Below are positions 17,557-26,602 of a DNA stretch of 64,000 nt, one piece after another. A program made the translations under genes and the position numbers. The notes beneath the pieces are model-generated. The model searched no databases, had not been told where the DNA came from, and saw nothing but the letters and a program-made list of their open reading frames with translations. The first letter of the stretch is position 1. Every line of letters begins with the position of its first letter. Source of the DNA: UBA7672 sp038326205 (GTDB taxonomy: Bacteria > Pseudomonadota > Alphaproteobacteria > Caulobacterales > Hyphomonadaceae); contig JBBQJV010000004.1 in assembly GCA_038326205.1 (NCBI GenBank), forward strand, positions 48,066 through 112,065. Direction: 5' to 3'.

Positions 17557-20374
17557 ACCACTTCTTCGCCGCAGCCTGCACGTCTTCGGGCGTCATGCTC
17601 TGATAGTCCTTGAACTCGGAGCGGATATACTCCAGCCCGCCGCCGCCATCCTGGGCGTTGCCAAGCAGCTCCATCCAGTAGCCGACATTGGTGACATAGT
17701 TGCGGCGTGTTTGTTCCAGCTTGGGCTGTACGATGCGGTCGATCTCCGATTGCGGCTGTTTCGTCGTGGCGAGTTCGGTGGCGATGGCCTGGATTTGGTT
17801 CTGCACATCGTCGATCGTTTCCGGCGCCACTTCGAGGGCTACAGCGATGTAGCCGTAGTCCGGCAGGAATGACGAGATATCGACCAGCTCCATCGGCGAG
17901 TAGGTCGCCCCGCCTTCCGAGCGGAATTTCCGCGTGGCGTTGTCGCGCAGCATCTGGCCGAGCACGTTGGCGATGCGCTCGTCCTTGATGTTCTTGAACG
18001 CGCCCTGGTTTGTCGGCCATCCGATCAGCGCATAGCCCTGGTCGGCGCGCCCACCATGCAGCAGCGTCGTGGTGCCGCCCTTCGGGAACTTCACATCACG
18101 CAGGGAGGCGGGCTCTTTGTAAGCCGGACGCGCCGGCAAGGCGCCGAGCGTACGGGCGACTTCGGTGATGACCTGATCGACGCCGATGTCGCCGATAATG
18201 ATCACCTCGATAGGTGAGTTCTCGACGATCGGCTTGATGTACTTGATCGAGTCTTCCGGCTTCCACGTATCACGCATAGCCTTGGTGTTGATGGTCCAAC
18301 GCAGGTCGCCGCTGTGGAGCAGGCGGTCGAGTTCGCGCTCCAGCACGCCCGAGGGGGTCATGTTGAGCGAGGTGTCTGCGGCGTCAGCGCCCTGCATCCA
18401 CGAGGCCCAGTCGTCCGTGCGATAGGCCGGATCCGTGAGGGTCGCGGTCATGATCTCCATCTGCAGGCCGAAATCCTCGCGCGTTGCGACGTTCATGTTG
18501 TCGAGCGCATAGGCATCATCGAGCGTACGCGCGACCACACCGGCCCGTTTACCGGCAAGCGAGCGGAACTGCTCGGTCGGCGTCAGCTTGCCGAGACCGC
18601 CGGACGACCACAACGACAACCCCATGTCTGAGGCGTCGATGACGTCGGTGGGCATCTGCAGGCGGCCGCGGCCAATGCGGACGCGGACGCTGATCAGGTC
18701 CTTGTTGGTGGGGAGCGGCTTGATCGTCAGCTTCACGCCATTGTCGAATTTGACCAGCGTGACGCCGAGATCGGCAACTTCCTCGCGCGAGGCGACCGTG
18801 CCGGGTTTGCCGAAATTGGTGTAGGGCCACGGCTTGATAGCATCAAGTTTGTAAGGCTTCACCGGCTCGGCCATTGCCTTCTTCAAGGCGGTACGCAGGC
18901 CTGCTTCGCCACCGGCTGGCGCCTTGCTGCCGCGATAGACGAGGGTCGGCTCACCCTGGAAGCGCGCCTTGAGAGCGGCGTTGATCTCGGCCAGAGTTAC
19001 GGTCGGAAGCTGTTCCAGCAGCAGCGCGTAATGCTGTTGCAGCGACACGAACGGTACGTCGTTGGTGACGTAATCGATGGCGGTCTCGATCTGCGAGACG
19101 GACGTGCCGGTGCGGCCGCGATCTGCTTCGCGCTTTGCCGCGTCGAGGCCGAGCGTGCGCTGACGATCAAGCTCTTCCTGTGTGATGCCATACTGTAGCG
19201 CCTGCCGGTGCGCGGTGATCATCAGCTCGATGGTCTTGGGCACATCGATCACGCCGCCGGAATACGCGACCTCGCCGCGCCAGACGTCATGGATTGCGCT
19301 CGGGAACGGGCTGCCGAGACCGGCTGCCGGTTTTCCGGCTGCGTCGTTGAGGCCGAGCATGCGTTGGGCGACGATGCGGGCGCCGATAGTTTCTACCATC
19401 ATGCGGCGGCGTTCGGCCTTGGTCTGTGGCGGTTCGCTGTAGGGCTCGAACCAGCGCAGCATAATGCTGGTATCTGGCGCACCGGGCGTGAGCACCATGC
19501 TGACATCAGGCGCGGGCGGCTTCACGGTGATGGGTATAGGATCGTTGCCGGCAGGTCCTCGGCCCTTCCAGTCGCCGAAAGCGATGGAGATCATCGGGAT
19601 CAGGCTGGAAGGTGTGACATCGCCCACGATCAGGAGCGTACCGCGCTCGGGCCGGTAGAAGGCGTCGTAGAAGCCGTGAATGGTCTGCGGCGTCACCGTC
19701 TCGATGACTTTGCGCAGGCCGATGGGCGGGCGGCTATATGGATGGTCGCCGACCTGCAGCTTGAGCATGGCGAAGGCCGACTCCATGCCGGGGCCGGCGC
19801 GGGAGCGTTCTTCGGCCAGCACAACACCCCGTTCGGCGTCGACCTTGTCCGGCGCGATTGTCATGTCGCTAACCAGCTGGCGCAGCACATCAAGGCCGGT
19901 GGAAAGGGACTCGCGATCATTGCGCGGAAGATCAACGATGAACGTGGTGGTGTCGGGTCCGGTGCTGGCGTTGACGTCGGCAGCCATCTGCAGGCCGAGG
20001 CCTTCGAGCACTTCTTGCACCTTGCCGTCTGGATATTTGGTGGTGCCACGGAAGGCGAGGTGTTCGAGGAAGTGAGCGACGCCCTCTTCGCCCGGGCGTT
20101 CCTGCATGGAGCCCGCGTCGATCAGCATGCGCATCGCGACCTGACGCGGCGGCGTGATGTTGGGAAGGATCAAATAACGCATGCCATTGGGCAGTTCGCC
20201 GAGGATAAAATCGGTATCGTGTGGCAGGTCGGTGTGGTCGCGCTGCCAGCCAGTCTGGACCTGCGCGCCCTGCGTGACGGTCACGGTTTGGGCGAACGCT
20301 CCCGACCCGGTGGTGAGCGCCACGCTGGCAAGGCCAGCGGCGATCGACACGGCGACACGCTTCAGAAGTCTCAT
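17510..20374 (-). CDS. M16 family zinc metallopeptidase, exported
   Basis: The 954-residue protein has a signal peptide (residues 1-29, ending GAFAQ), the inverted zinc motif HFLEH at residues 101-105 and a second, non-catalytic M16 module in its C-terminal half. It starts at ATG 20374 behind GGAGG. It belongs to the periplasmic pitrilysin/PqqL-like insulinase superfamily and should degrade oligopeptides. It differs from the lipoprotein M16 gene at 2.3 kb in lacking a lipobox. The 3' end overlaps the sortase gene on the other strand. Confidence 0.88.
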   Translation of the reverse strand: MRLLKRVAVSIAAGLASVALTTGSGAFAQTVTVTQGAQVQTGWQRDHTDLPHDTDFILGELPNGMRYLILPNITPPRQVAMRMLIDAGSMQERPGEEGVAHFLEHLAFRGTTKYPDGKVQEVLEGLGLQMAADVNASTGPDTTTFIVDLPRNDRESLSTGLDVLRQLVSDMTIAPDKVDAERGVVLAEERSRAGPGMESAFAMLKLQVGDHPYSRPPIGLRKVIETVTPQTIHGFYDAFYRPERGTLLIVGDVTPSSLIPMISIAFGDWKGRGPAGNDPIPITVKPPAPDVSMVLTPGAPDTSIMLRWFEPYSEPPQTKAERRRMMVETIGARIVAQRMLGLNDAAGKPAAGLGSPFPSAIHDVWRGEVAYSGGVIDVPKTIELMITAHRQALQYGITQEELDRQRTLGLDAAKREADRGRTGTSVSQIETAIDYVTNDVPFVSLQQHYALLLEQLPTVTLAEINAALKARFQGEPTLVYRGSKAPAGGEAGLRTALKKAMAEPVKPYKLDAIKPWPYTNFGKPGTVASREEVADLGVTLVKFDNGVKLTIKPLPTNKDLISVRVRIGRGRLQMPTDVIDASDMGLSLWSSGGLGKLTPTEQFRSLAGKRAGVVARTLDDAYALDNMNVATREDFGLQMEIMTATLTDPAYRTDDWASWMQGADAADTSLNMTPSGVLERELDRLLHSGDLRWTINTKAMRDTWKPEDSIKYIKPIVENSPIEVIIIGDIGVDQVITEVARTLGALPARPAYKEPASLRDVKFPKGGTTTLLHGGRADQGYALIGWPTNQGAFKNIKDERIANVLGQMLRDNATRKFRSEGGATYSPMELVDISSFLPDYGYIAVALEVAPETIDDVQNQIQAIATELATTKQPQSEIDRIVQPKLEQTRRNYVTNVGYWMELLGNAQDGGGGLEYIRSEFKDYQSMTPEDVQAAAKKWFKPETAWRLKVVPKS

Positions 20375-20465
20375 ACATCCTCCGGAAAACTCGGCCCGTC
20401 CGGCCTTTATCCAGCCGGTTCAAGCCTCTGAAAGCAAGTGGATAAGGCGGTTATGTGGCCTCGGG

Positions 20466-20861
20466 TCACAGCTGTTCGGGGCCGCGCACCAGCTGGGCGA
20501 GCCCCCTGGGGGCCATGACGCAGTCGGACTGGGTCATCCACGCCTTGAGTGTGGGCATTTCGGCCTTGATATCATCGCCCGCGCTGAACCTCGCAATCAC
20601 CCAATCATGTTGCAGGTAGCAGCCCGCGCCCTGCCGCAAGAAGTACAGGCGGTGCACCATGCCGGCAGAGATTGGCGGCTGCACGGTCAGGGTGAGTTCG
20701 CCGGGCGCCTCGTTCCGGTCGCCGAAGACCAAGAACATCTTGCCCCTCAGCTTAAGGAGACGCGTTGTCGCCCATCCTGCACCAATCGTGGTCCCGGGCA
20801 TGGCAAGACCGAAAGCCGTGGGCTCGGTCTCTGCCTTCTGCAGGGCCGCCTTGCGGGGCAT
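20466..20861 (-). CDS. MmcQ/YjbR-like family protein, probable
   Basis: The 131-residue product has the compact alternating pattern of the MmcQ/YjbR (CyaY-like fold) family. There is an early FGLAMPG segment, a central KMFLVFG strand, a GCYLQHDWVIARF region and a C-terminal helix ending SDCVMAPRGLAQLV. Members are small cytoplasmic proteins that have been suggested to bind DNA; function is poorly known. It is isolated, 91 bases upstream (on the minus strand) of the M16 start. Assignment rests on pattern only. Confidence 0.6.
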   Translation of the reverse strand: MPRKAALQKAETEPTAFGLAMPGTTIGAGWATTRLLKLRGKMFLVFGDRNEAPGELTLTVQPPISAGMVHRLYFLRQGAGCYLQHDWVIARFSAGDDIKAEMPTLKAWMTQSDCVMAPRGLAQLVRGPEQL

Positions 20862-20983
20862 AGCGCTATCCTAGCGCAATTGAGCGTCCGAAACGACAGG
20901 GCGCCTGACGGTGTCAAAACAACTGTTTGCTCACCGACTTGGTCGGTCGTAATAGTTTCTGAAGTCGATGGGGAGTCGGGACC

Positions 20984-21634
20984 ATGCTGAAGAAAATGAT
21001 GATGTCACTCGCGCTGCTGGCTGCCGCCGCATGCGCGAACCCGCCCGTCGCTGAGCAGGCGACAACACTAGCTGCTGCTCCACCCGCAAGAGCCGCACCA
21101 AAGCCGCTGGAAATTACCGAGGCCAGCTTCGGTTGCATCCGCGACCTCAAGGCTGTGCGCGGCTATTATGTCGGCAACCTGCTCGGTGACATCGACGCGA
21201 CTGTCGCCGCCGCCAACAACGCGGATGGCGGACAGTATCCGCCGGGCTCCGTCGTGCAGCTGGTGCCGGGCGAGGCGATGGTGAAGCACCATCCGGGCTT
21301 CGATGCTGCAACCAATGACTGGGAGTTTTTCGAACTCATTCCTTCGCCCGCCGGCACGAAGATCAATGTGCGCGGCTCGACCAACGTTGTGAATCAGTTC
21401 GGCGGAAACTGTCTCACCTGCCATGCGCAGGCCGAAAAGAAGTGGGACATGATCTGCGAACAGACACATGGCTGCGCTCCGATCCCGGTCACGCCTGTGA
21501 TGGCACGGGCGATCCAAAACACCGACCCGCGCTGCGCCAAGATGGACCTGCCCGCCGATCAGATGGCGGCGATGCAGCAACTGATGGCGTTCCGCGCTGC
21601 GGCGGAGAAACAGGCGGCGGCGAAGCCGAACTAG
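20984..21634 (+). CDS. Cytochrome P460-like monohaem lipoprotein, probable
   Basis: The 216-residue product begins with a lipoprotein signal and lipobox ending at Cys17 (AAAAC). One c-type haem motif, CLTCH, lies at residues 143-147, and the region before it (HPGF, NDWEFFEL, GTKINVRG) resembles the cytochrome P460 fold. The C-terminus has two further cysteines (EQTHGC, DPRC) that may form a disulfide. It is likely a periplasmic electron carrier or haem enzyme attached to a membrane. No oxidase or dehydrogenase partner is adjacent. The P460 family assignment is less certain than the haem motif. Confidence 0.65.
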   Translation: MLKKMMMSLALLAAAACANPPVAEQATTLAAAPPARAAPKPLEITEASFGCIRDLKAVRGYYVGNLLGDIDATVAAANNADGGQYPPGSVVQLVPGEAMVKHHPGFDAATNDWEFFELIPSPAGTKINVRGSTNVVNQFGGNCLTCHAQAEKKWDMICEQTHGCAPIPVTPVMARAIQNTDPRCAKMDLPADQMAAMQQLMAFRAAAEKQAAAKPN

Positions 21635-21673
21635 AGCCAAGGTTCAGCTAGCGAATGACAGTCCGCTGCCTGA

Positions 21674-22755
21674 CTATCTGCCGATCTGAAAAATGTAGGT
21701 GAAGACCTCGTCCTTCTGGGCAAGTGCGCAGTCTGCAGGCGCATCGGCAGATTTTGTGAACTTGAGGCTGTCCGCAGCCCCCATGACGGCATCTCCAAAA
21801 TATCGCTGCGGAACTGCGGCAAGGATCCGGTTGTTGTTGACGGCGAAGGACGCTTCGACATCCACCTTTACAATCACCGCACCGGCAACGCCATTGTCGA
21901 GCGCACCGGCTGGGTAAGCTACTGGCTTTTGGAAAGATGGCGGGCCGAGCGCGCAAGACCCGGGCGGCGGCTGCAGATTGAGGCGCGACGCCCTCAGCCG
22001 CCTCGGCATTGCGCCGCCGTCATCCGCCTTGAAGCGTTTGAAATCCTGATTCGACGTCAACTGCGCCTCGGCCGAATACTTCGCGGCTAGCAGCCGCCAG
22101 TATACGGGCTCGAATTTTGCTCCTTCCTCATCCGCGGCGGCGCCGTCGCTTGCTGCGGTGACTTTCCCGGCCAATCCCACCAGATCGTTGTACGATCCCA
22201 TGTTGCGATCGACGGCGTAGCGAGCTGACGCCCGGATCAGACCCAATGTCAGATTTTCAACCAGCTCAGCGCTCACCTAGGCGGCGCGCCAGCAGTCGTT
22301 TTCAACGTCATATGACGTCAGCGCGTTGACGCCGATAAAGCTCACCAGATCGATGCCGGGCAGCGTCGCACTTGCTTCGAGAGCGGTCTGGAGTTTGTCG
22401 CGGGTAGCGCTGGATGGCGTCTGCTTGAATTCGGATAGACGGCGCAGGAGCTCGGCGCCGATGTGGAACGCATCTTCGCCGCCGCCAACAAGCGCGGCTG
22501 TCGCAAAGGTGCGAGCCGCTTCGTAATCGGTCGCCATGATGAGGTGAAACCGAACTCATTCGCAATGACAGCCGAATTCGCGCGGCTTTTGACCAGCGTG
22601 GCCCATGTCGAGACGGCTTCAGCGGCGGCTTTCTTGTGGTCCTTGGCCTGCATTGCGTCGTTGAAGCTGCGTATGTCGGCCAGCGCAGGCGCGGCCAAGA
22701 CCGTCGCGAGCGTAGCGATTGTCGCAATTCTACGCTGTATTTCAAATATGCGCAT
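21674..22755 (-). pseudogene. Broken TonB-C-terminal-domain protein: one frameshift and one in-frame TAG
   Basis: The reading starts at 22755 with a good signal peptide (ending APALA) and proceeds in one frame to about 22552. The frame then shifts: the segment FHLIMATDYEAARTF continues in the next frame, consistent with loss of one base near the GGTTT at about 22552. That second frame runs to a TAG at 22277-22279 (after DCWRAA) and continues in the same frame as SAELVENLTLGLIR to the stop at 21674. The last ~80 residues resemble the TonB C-terminal domain (YPAGALDNGVAGAVIVKVDV). The original protein would be about 360 residues and periplasmic. Two independent lesions argue for a true pseudogene over a single sequencing error. 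Confidence 0.8.
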
Positions 22756-22887
22756 GCATCTTCCCCTGATGCTGACAGTCAGACCCTAACACGCGTTTGA
22801 ATTGAGAGCCGGGAGTGCGCACCTGCGCGGGGTTGCCTTTGTGCACCTGTTCGCCTTAGGGCTGCGACAGTCGTGGAGGGAATTGGC

Positions 22888-24546
22888 ATGCGCAGGATGT
22901 TTGCGGGGATCGGCGGGCTGCTGGCGCTTGGGGCGTGTACGACAGTGGCAGCGCCCGTGGTGATCAGCGGCGCGCCGGTCGAGGTTCACCTGCTGGCGAT
23001 CAATGATTTCCACGGCAATCTTGATCCGCCCTCTGGCGGTGTGTTCGTTGTCGATCGCGCCAATCCGAATGCGCGCGGGTCTGTGCCCGGCGGCGGCGCG
23101 CCGCGCCTTGCAACAGCGGTGAAAGAGCTGAGCCAACGCCCCAATACGGTGATGGTGGCGGCGGGCGACCTGATCGGCGCATCGCCCCTGCTCTCAAGCC
23201 TGTTCCACGACGAGCCGACGATTGAGGCGATGTCACAGATGGGGTTGGCGATCACGTCGGTAGGTAATCACGAGTTCGACGAAGGCTGGCAGGAATTACG
23301 CCGCATGCAGAATGGCGGTTGCCATCCGGTGGATGGATGCAAGGGACCGAAGCCGTTCGCGGGCGCGAAGTTCGAATATCTCGCCGCATCGACCTATCTC
23401 GACGACGGCACGACGCTGTTTCCGCCCTACGCGATCCGCGAGCTTGGCGGCGTGAAGGTGGGCTTCATCGGCCTGACGCTGGAAGGAACGCCGGACGTGA
23501 TCACGCCGGCAGCGCGCGCGGGCATCACGTTCAAGGATGAAGCCGAAACGGTGAACGCGCTTGTCCCGCAGCTGCAGGCGAAGGGCGTCGAGGCCATCGT
23601 CGTGCTGCTGCACGAGGGCGGCTACACCACCGGCGCGCAGGATGATTGCCGCGGCCTGTCGGGTACGATCGCGGAGATCGTGCCGAAGTTCGATAACGCG
23701 GTGGATGTGGTCGTCTCTGGCCACACCAACGGCATCTATATCTGCACCATCGATGGCCGGCTGGTGACCAGCGCTGGCGCCTACGGGACGCGGCTGACGG
23801 ATATCACGCTGATGATCGATGCCAAAAGCGGCGACGTGATCGGCGCAAAGGGACGCGATGTTCCGATCGCCGAGACGGCTTTCGCGGAAGATTCAGCGCA
23901 GGTCGACCTGATCAGCGCTTATCGCAAGCAGGCAGAGCCGCTGATGAAGCGCCCGGTTGGGACCATCACCGCGGACATCACGCGACGCGGCGGACCGAAT
24001 GGCGAAAGTGCGATGGGCGATATCATCGCGGATTCGATGCTGGAGGCGGGGCGCCGCCACTCCGAAAAAGTGGATGTGGGCTTCATGAACCCGGGCGGCA
24101 TCCGTTCCGACCTGCCGTTTCATGATGGCGGCCAGGTGACGTTCGCAGACATCTTCACGGTCCAGCCGTTCGGCAACGACCTTGTCGTGCTGACGCTGAC
24201 GGGCGCCGACATTGAGACGATCCTAAAGCAGCAGTACCAACCGAGCGGAAACAACATTCTGCAGGTCTCGGACGGTTTCGCATTTACGTGGAGGCAGCCG
24301 GCCGGACAGCCGATTGAAATCGTGCCGGGATCGGTGACGCTGCATGGTCAGCCGATCCTGCCGACACAGACGTATCGTGTTGTGACCAACAACTTTCTCG
24401 CCGGCGGTGGCGACAGCTTCAAGGGCCTGCAGGCGGGTGCTGATCGCGTCACGATCGGCAGCGACGTCGAAGCGCTGGAAGCCTACTTCAAGGCGCATGC
24501 GCCGATCACGCCGGCGATCAAGGGGCGGATCAAGAAGGCCGATTAG
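22888..24546 (+). CDS. 5'-nucleotidase / UDP-sugar hydrolase family lipoprotein (UshA-like)
   Basis: From ATG 22888, with GGAGG at 22874-22878, the product is 552 residues. The signal ends at a lipobox (ALGAC). The N-terminal metallophosphatase domain has AINDFHGNL, AGDLIGASP, GNHEFDEG and SGHTN, the metal-binding motifs. The C-terminal 5'-nucleotidase domain has NPGGIRSD and NNFLAGGGDSF. It should hydrolyse extracytoplasmic nucleotides or UDP-sugars to salvage nucleosides and phosphate. It overlaps the convergent DJ-1/PfpI gene by 4 bases. Confidence 0.9.
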   Translation: MRRMFAGIGGLLALGACTTVAAPVVISGAPVEVHLLAINDFHGNLDPPSGGVFVVDRANPNARGSVPGGGAPRLATAVKELSQRPNTVMVAAGDLIGASPLLSSLFHDEPTIEAMSQMGLAITSVGNHEFDEGWQELRRMQNGGCHPVDGCKGPKPFAGAKFEYLAASTYLDDGTTLFPPYAIRELGGVKVGFIGLTLEGTPDVITPAARAGITFKDEAETVNALVPQLQAKGVEAIVVLLHEGGYTTGAQDDCRGLSGTIAEIVPKFDNAVDVVVSGHTNGIYICTIDGRLVTSAGAYGTRLTDITLMIDAKSGDVIGAKGRDVPIAETAFAEDSAQVDLISAYRKQAEPLMKRPVGTITADITRRGGPNGESAMGDIIADSMLEAGRRHSEKVDVGFMNPGGIRSDLPFHDGGQVTFADIFTVQPFGNDLVVLTLTGADIETILKQQYQPSGNNILQVSDGFAFTWRQPAGQPIEIVPGSVTLHGQPILPTQTYRVVTNNFLAGGGDSFKGLQAGADRVTIGSDVEALEAYFKAHAPITPAIKGRIKKAD

Positions 24547-25241
24547 ACGGGCATCAACGCTGCCGCTGCCTTCGCCTCTTCGCGGCGGATAGGCAGCGAT
24601 TTCTGGCGCATCGGTTCGTAGCGATCCCGTATGGCCTGCGACGCCAGATCCGGATGACCCGATGCGAAGGGCGGCGCTGGCGCGTATTCGAGGCCGAGTT
24701 GCACGACCTTCGCGAAATCCTCGCCGGCAATTTCGGCGAGCAACGAGAAAGCAAAATCGATTCCCGCCGTCACGCCGCCGCCCGTGATGATATTGCCATC
24801 GCGTGCAACGCGCGCCGGATCATGCATCGCGCCGAACAGCGGTAGCAATTCCGCAAAGGCCCAGTGGCACGCGGCGCGCCTGCCCTTCAGGAGCCCTGCG
24901 GCGCCGAGGATCAGCGAGCCCGTGCAGACCGACGTGATGTAGCGCGCGTCCAGAGCGAGGCGGCGGATCTCGCCGGTGAACGCCGTGTCCTGCGCTATTT
25001 TCGTCGCCCCTACACCTCCGGGGACACAGATGAGGTCGCAGCTTCTGATGTCTGCGATCCGCGTCGTGCCGCCGAAGGTGAGGCCGTCGGCTTCCACCGC
25101 GCCGCCGTCCGGGCTTGCCACGATCGTCTCCGATCCGGGTAGCCGGCTCAGCACCTGGTGAGGACCGGTGAAGTCGAGATGCGTCATGCCCGGCCAGATT
25201 GCGAACACTGTCGTGAATGTCGTTCCAGCTGCTGTCGGCAT
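24543..25241 (-). CDS. DJ-1/PfpI family protein (isonitrile hydratase-like)
   Basis: From ATG 25241 the product is 232 residues; a TTG start 24 bases upstream is possible but less likely. It carries the type-1 glutamine-amidotransferase-like fold with the nucleophile elbow Cys in SVCTGSLIL and the following ACHWAF segment, as in isonitrile hydratase and related DJ-1 proteins. It lies divergent from a GlxA-type regulator that has the same kind of domain. It is probably controlled by that regulator. Substrate unknown. Confidence 0.85.
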   Translation of the reverse strand: MPTAAGTTFTTVFAIWPGMTHLDFTGPHQVLSRLPGSETIVASPDGGAVEADGLTFGGTTRIADIRSCDLICVPGGVGATKIAQDTAFTGEIRRLALDARYITSVCTGSLILGAAGLLKGRRAACHWAFAELLPLFGAMHDPARVARDGNIITGGGVTAGIDFAFSLLAEIAGEDFAKVVQLGLEYAPAPPFASGHPDLASQAIRDRYEPMRQKSLPIRREEAKAAAALMPV

Positions 25242-25280
25242 GGGGGAGGAACCTCGCTCTACCAACCCACTATGCTCAAC

Positions 25281-25346
25281 TCATTGTTTGGCTTAAATGA
25301 CAATGTTACCTCTTTTTCTGCCAATAATGATCTGCTATTATCTGGC
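25281..25346. promoter_or_regulatory. AT-rich divergent promoter region with inverted repeat
   Basis: Between the two divergent starts (25241 and 25347) the sequence is much more AT-rich than its surroundings. CATTGT at 25282-25287 and ACAATG at 25300-25305 form an inverted repeat with 12 bases between. This is a plausible operator for the adjacent AraC/GlxA-type regulator. Binding is inference. Confidence 0.4.
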
Positions 25347-26348
25347 ATGGCCAAGACCCCTCCGCCGCGTTCGCTGAAGCCGCGCACCGTTGGCGTGCTG
25401 ATCTTCGATGACTTCCAGTTACTGGACGCGGCGGGGCCTATCGGGGCTTTCGAGATGCCGATGCGGGGCATTGACCCGCCGCCCTACGAGCTCAGCATCA
25501 TTGCGCCCGAAGCCGGGCCGGTGCGGTCATCGTCTGGCGCGGTGATGATGGCGGACGCGATGCCGCTCCATCCGAAATACGACACGTTGGTGATTGCCGG
25601 CGGCTGGGGCTCGCGCACGGCAATGCTGGATCCGCACGTGCAGGCCTTCGTGCAGGCGGCGATGAAGACAGCCCGGCGCGTCTGCTCGGTCTGTTCAGGC
25701 GCCTACATTCTGGCGCAAGCAGGCGTGCTGGACGGCAAGCGTGCGACGACTCACTGGGGCCGCACACCAGACTTCCAGAAGCGGTATCCCAGCGTGAAGC
25801 TGGAGCCAGACTGCATCTACACCCGCGACGGCAAGCTCTGGACCTCGGCCGGAATCACTGCCGGAATCGACCTGGCGTTGGCGCTGATCGCAGATGATCT
25901 GGGCGAGGAGGTATCACGCCGGTCCGCGCAGGAACTGGTAGTCTATCACCGCAGGCCCGGGGGACAGTCGCAGTTTTCGGCACTGCTGGACATCGAACGG
26001 ATCGAAGGACGCTTCACCCCCCTGCTCGGCTGGATGCGAGAGCGGCTGGATGAGGAACTTTCGGTCGAGATGCTGGCCGCACACGCCAACATGAGCCCAC
26101 GGAACTTTGCACGCGCCTTTGCTGCGGAAACGGGAACCACCCCGGCCAAGGCGGTCGAAAGCCTGCGACTCGAAAGTGCGCGTGAGCGTGTAGAACACAC
26201 CACCGCCCCGATCGACGTAGTCGCTCAAGAGGTTGGTTTCGGAGATCCCGAGCGCATGCGGCGGGCCTTCGTGCGCGCGTTCGGGCAGCCGCCTCAGCAA
26301 CTGCGGCGACTTGCGCGGGCAGCGCTTGCTCAGTCGGCCGAAGTGTAA
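25347..26348 (+). CDS. GlxA family transcriptional regulator (DJ-1/PfpI-like domain plus AraC-type HTH)
   Basis: From ATG 25347 the product is 333 residues. Longer in-frame sequence upstream lies in the AT-rich promoter and is not protein-like. Residues 12-190 form an amidotransferase-like sensor domain (GVLIFDDFQLLDAAGP, CSVCSGAYIL). Residues ~230-325 are a two-helix-turn-helix AraC domain (MLAAHANMSPRNFARAF and VAQEVGFGDPERMRRAF). Such regulators activate catabolic genes. The divergent DJ-1/PfpI gene is the obvious local target. Its last 19 bases overlap a small opposite-strand frame. Confidence 0.9.
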   Translation: MAKTPPPRSLKPRTVGVLIFDDFQLLDAAGPIGAFEMPMRGIDPPPYELSIIAPEAGPVRSSSGAVMMADAMPLHPKYDTLVIAGGWGSRTAMLDPHVQAFVQAAMKTARRVCSVCSGAYILAQAGVLDGKRATTHWGRTPDFQKRYPSVKLEPDCIYTRDGKLWTSAGITAGIDLALALIADDLGEEVSRRSAQELVVYHRRPGGQSQFSALLDIERIEGRFTPLLGWMRERLDEELSVEMLAAHANMSPRNFARAFAAETGTTPAKAVESLRLESARERVEHTTAPIDVVAQEVGFGDPERMRRAFVRAFGQPPQQLRRLARAALAQSAEV

Positions 26349-26524
26349 CGGGCGATACGCCCGTCGAGCTCGGCCAGACGAACACGCCAAACATGAAGCT
26401 CGCGGGCGGTAAGGCCCCCCTCAGCCGGGGAGACCGGCTCGAGAGATGCCAGATCCGTCGCAAGCCGCTCGCGGCGTTCGCGCAGCATTTGCAGGGTTTC
26501 TGTGCGGGCGTCTTGGTGGTGCAT
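26330..26524 (-). CDS. Small charged coiled-coil protein, hypothetical
   Basis: The 64-residue product (from ATG 26524; ATG 26545 also possible) is highly charged, with heptad-like Leu spacing in TLQMLRERRERLATDL and ELHVWRVRLAELDGRIARY. I do not recognise it. It lies between the regulator and the phosphoribosyltransferase gene and overlaps the former by 19 bases. Protein-like composition and lack of a competing frame support it moderately. Confidence 0.45.
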   Translation of the reverse strand: MHHQDARTETLQMLRERRERLATDLASLEPVSPAEGGLTARELHVWRVRLAELDGRIARYTSAD

Positions 26525-26602
26525 GATGGAGAAAATAGGAAGCATGGAGCCGATGACGAGTCGACTCTCGCATGTAGAGAATTGATCACGAGGTACACTC
26601 GC

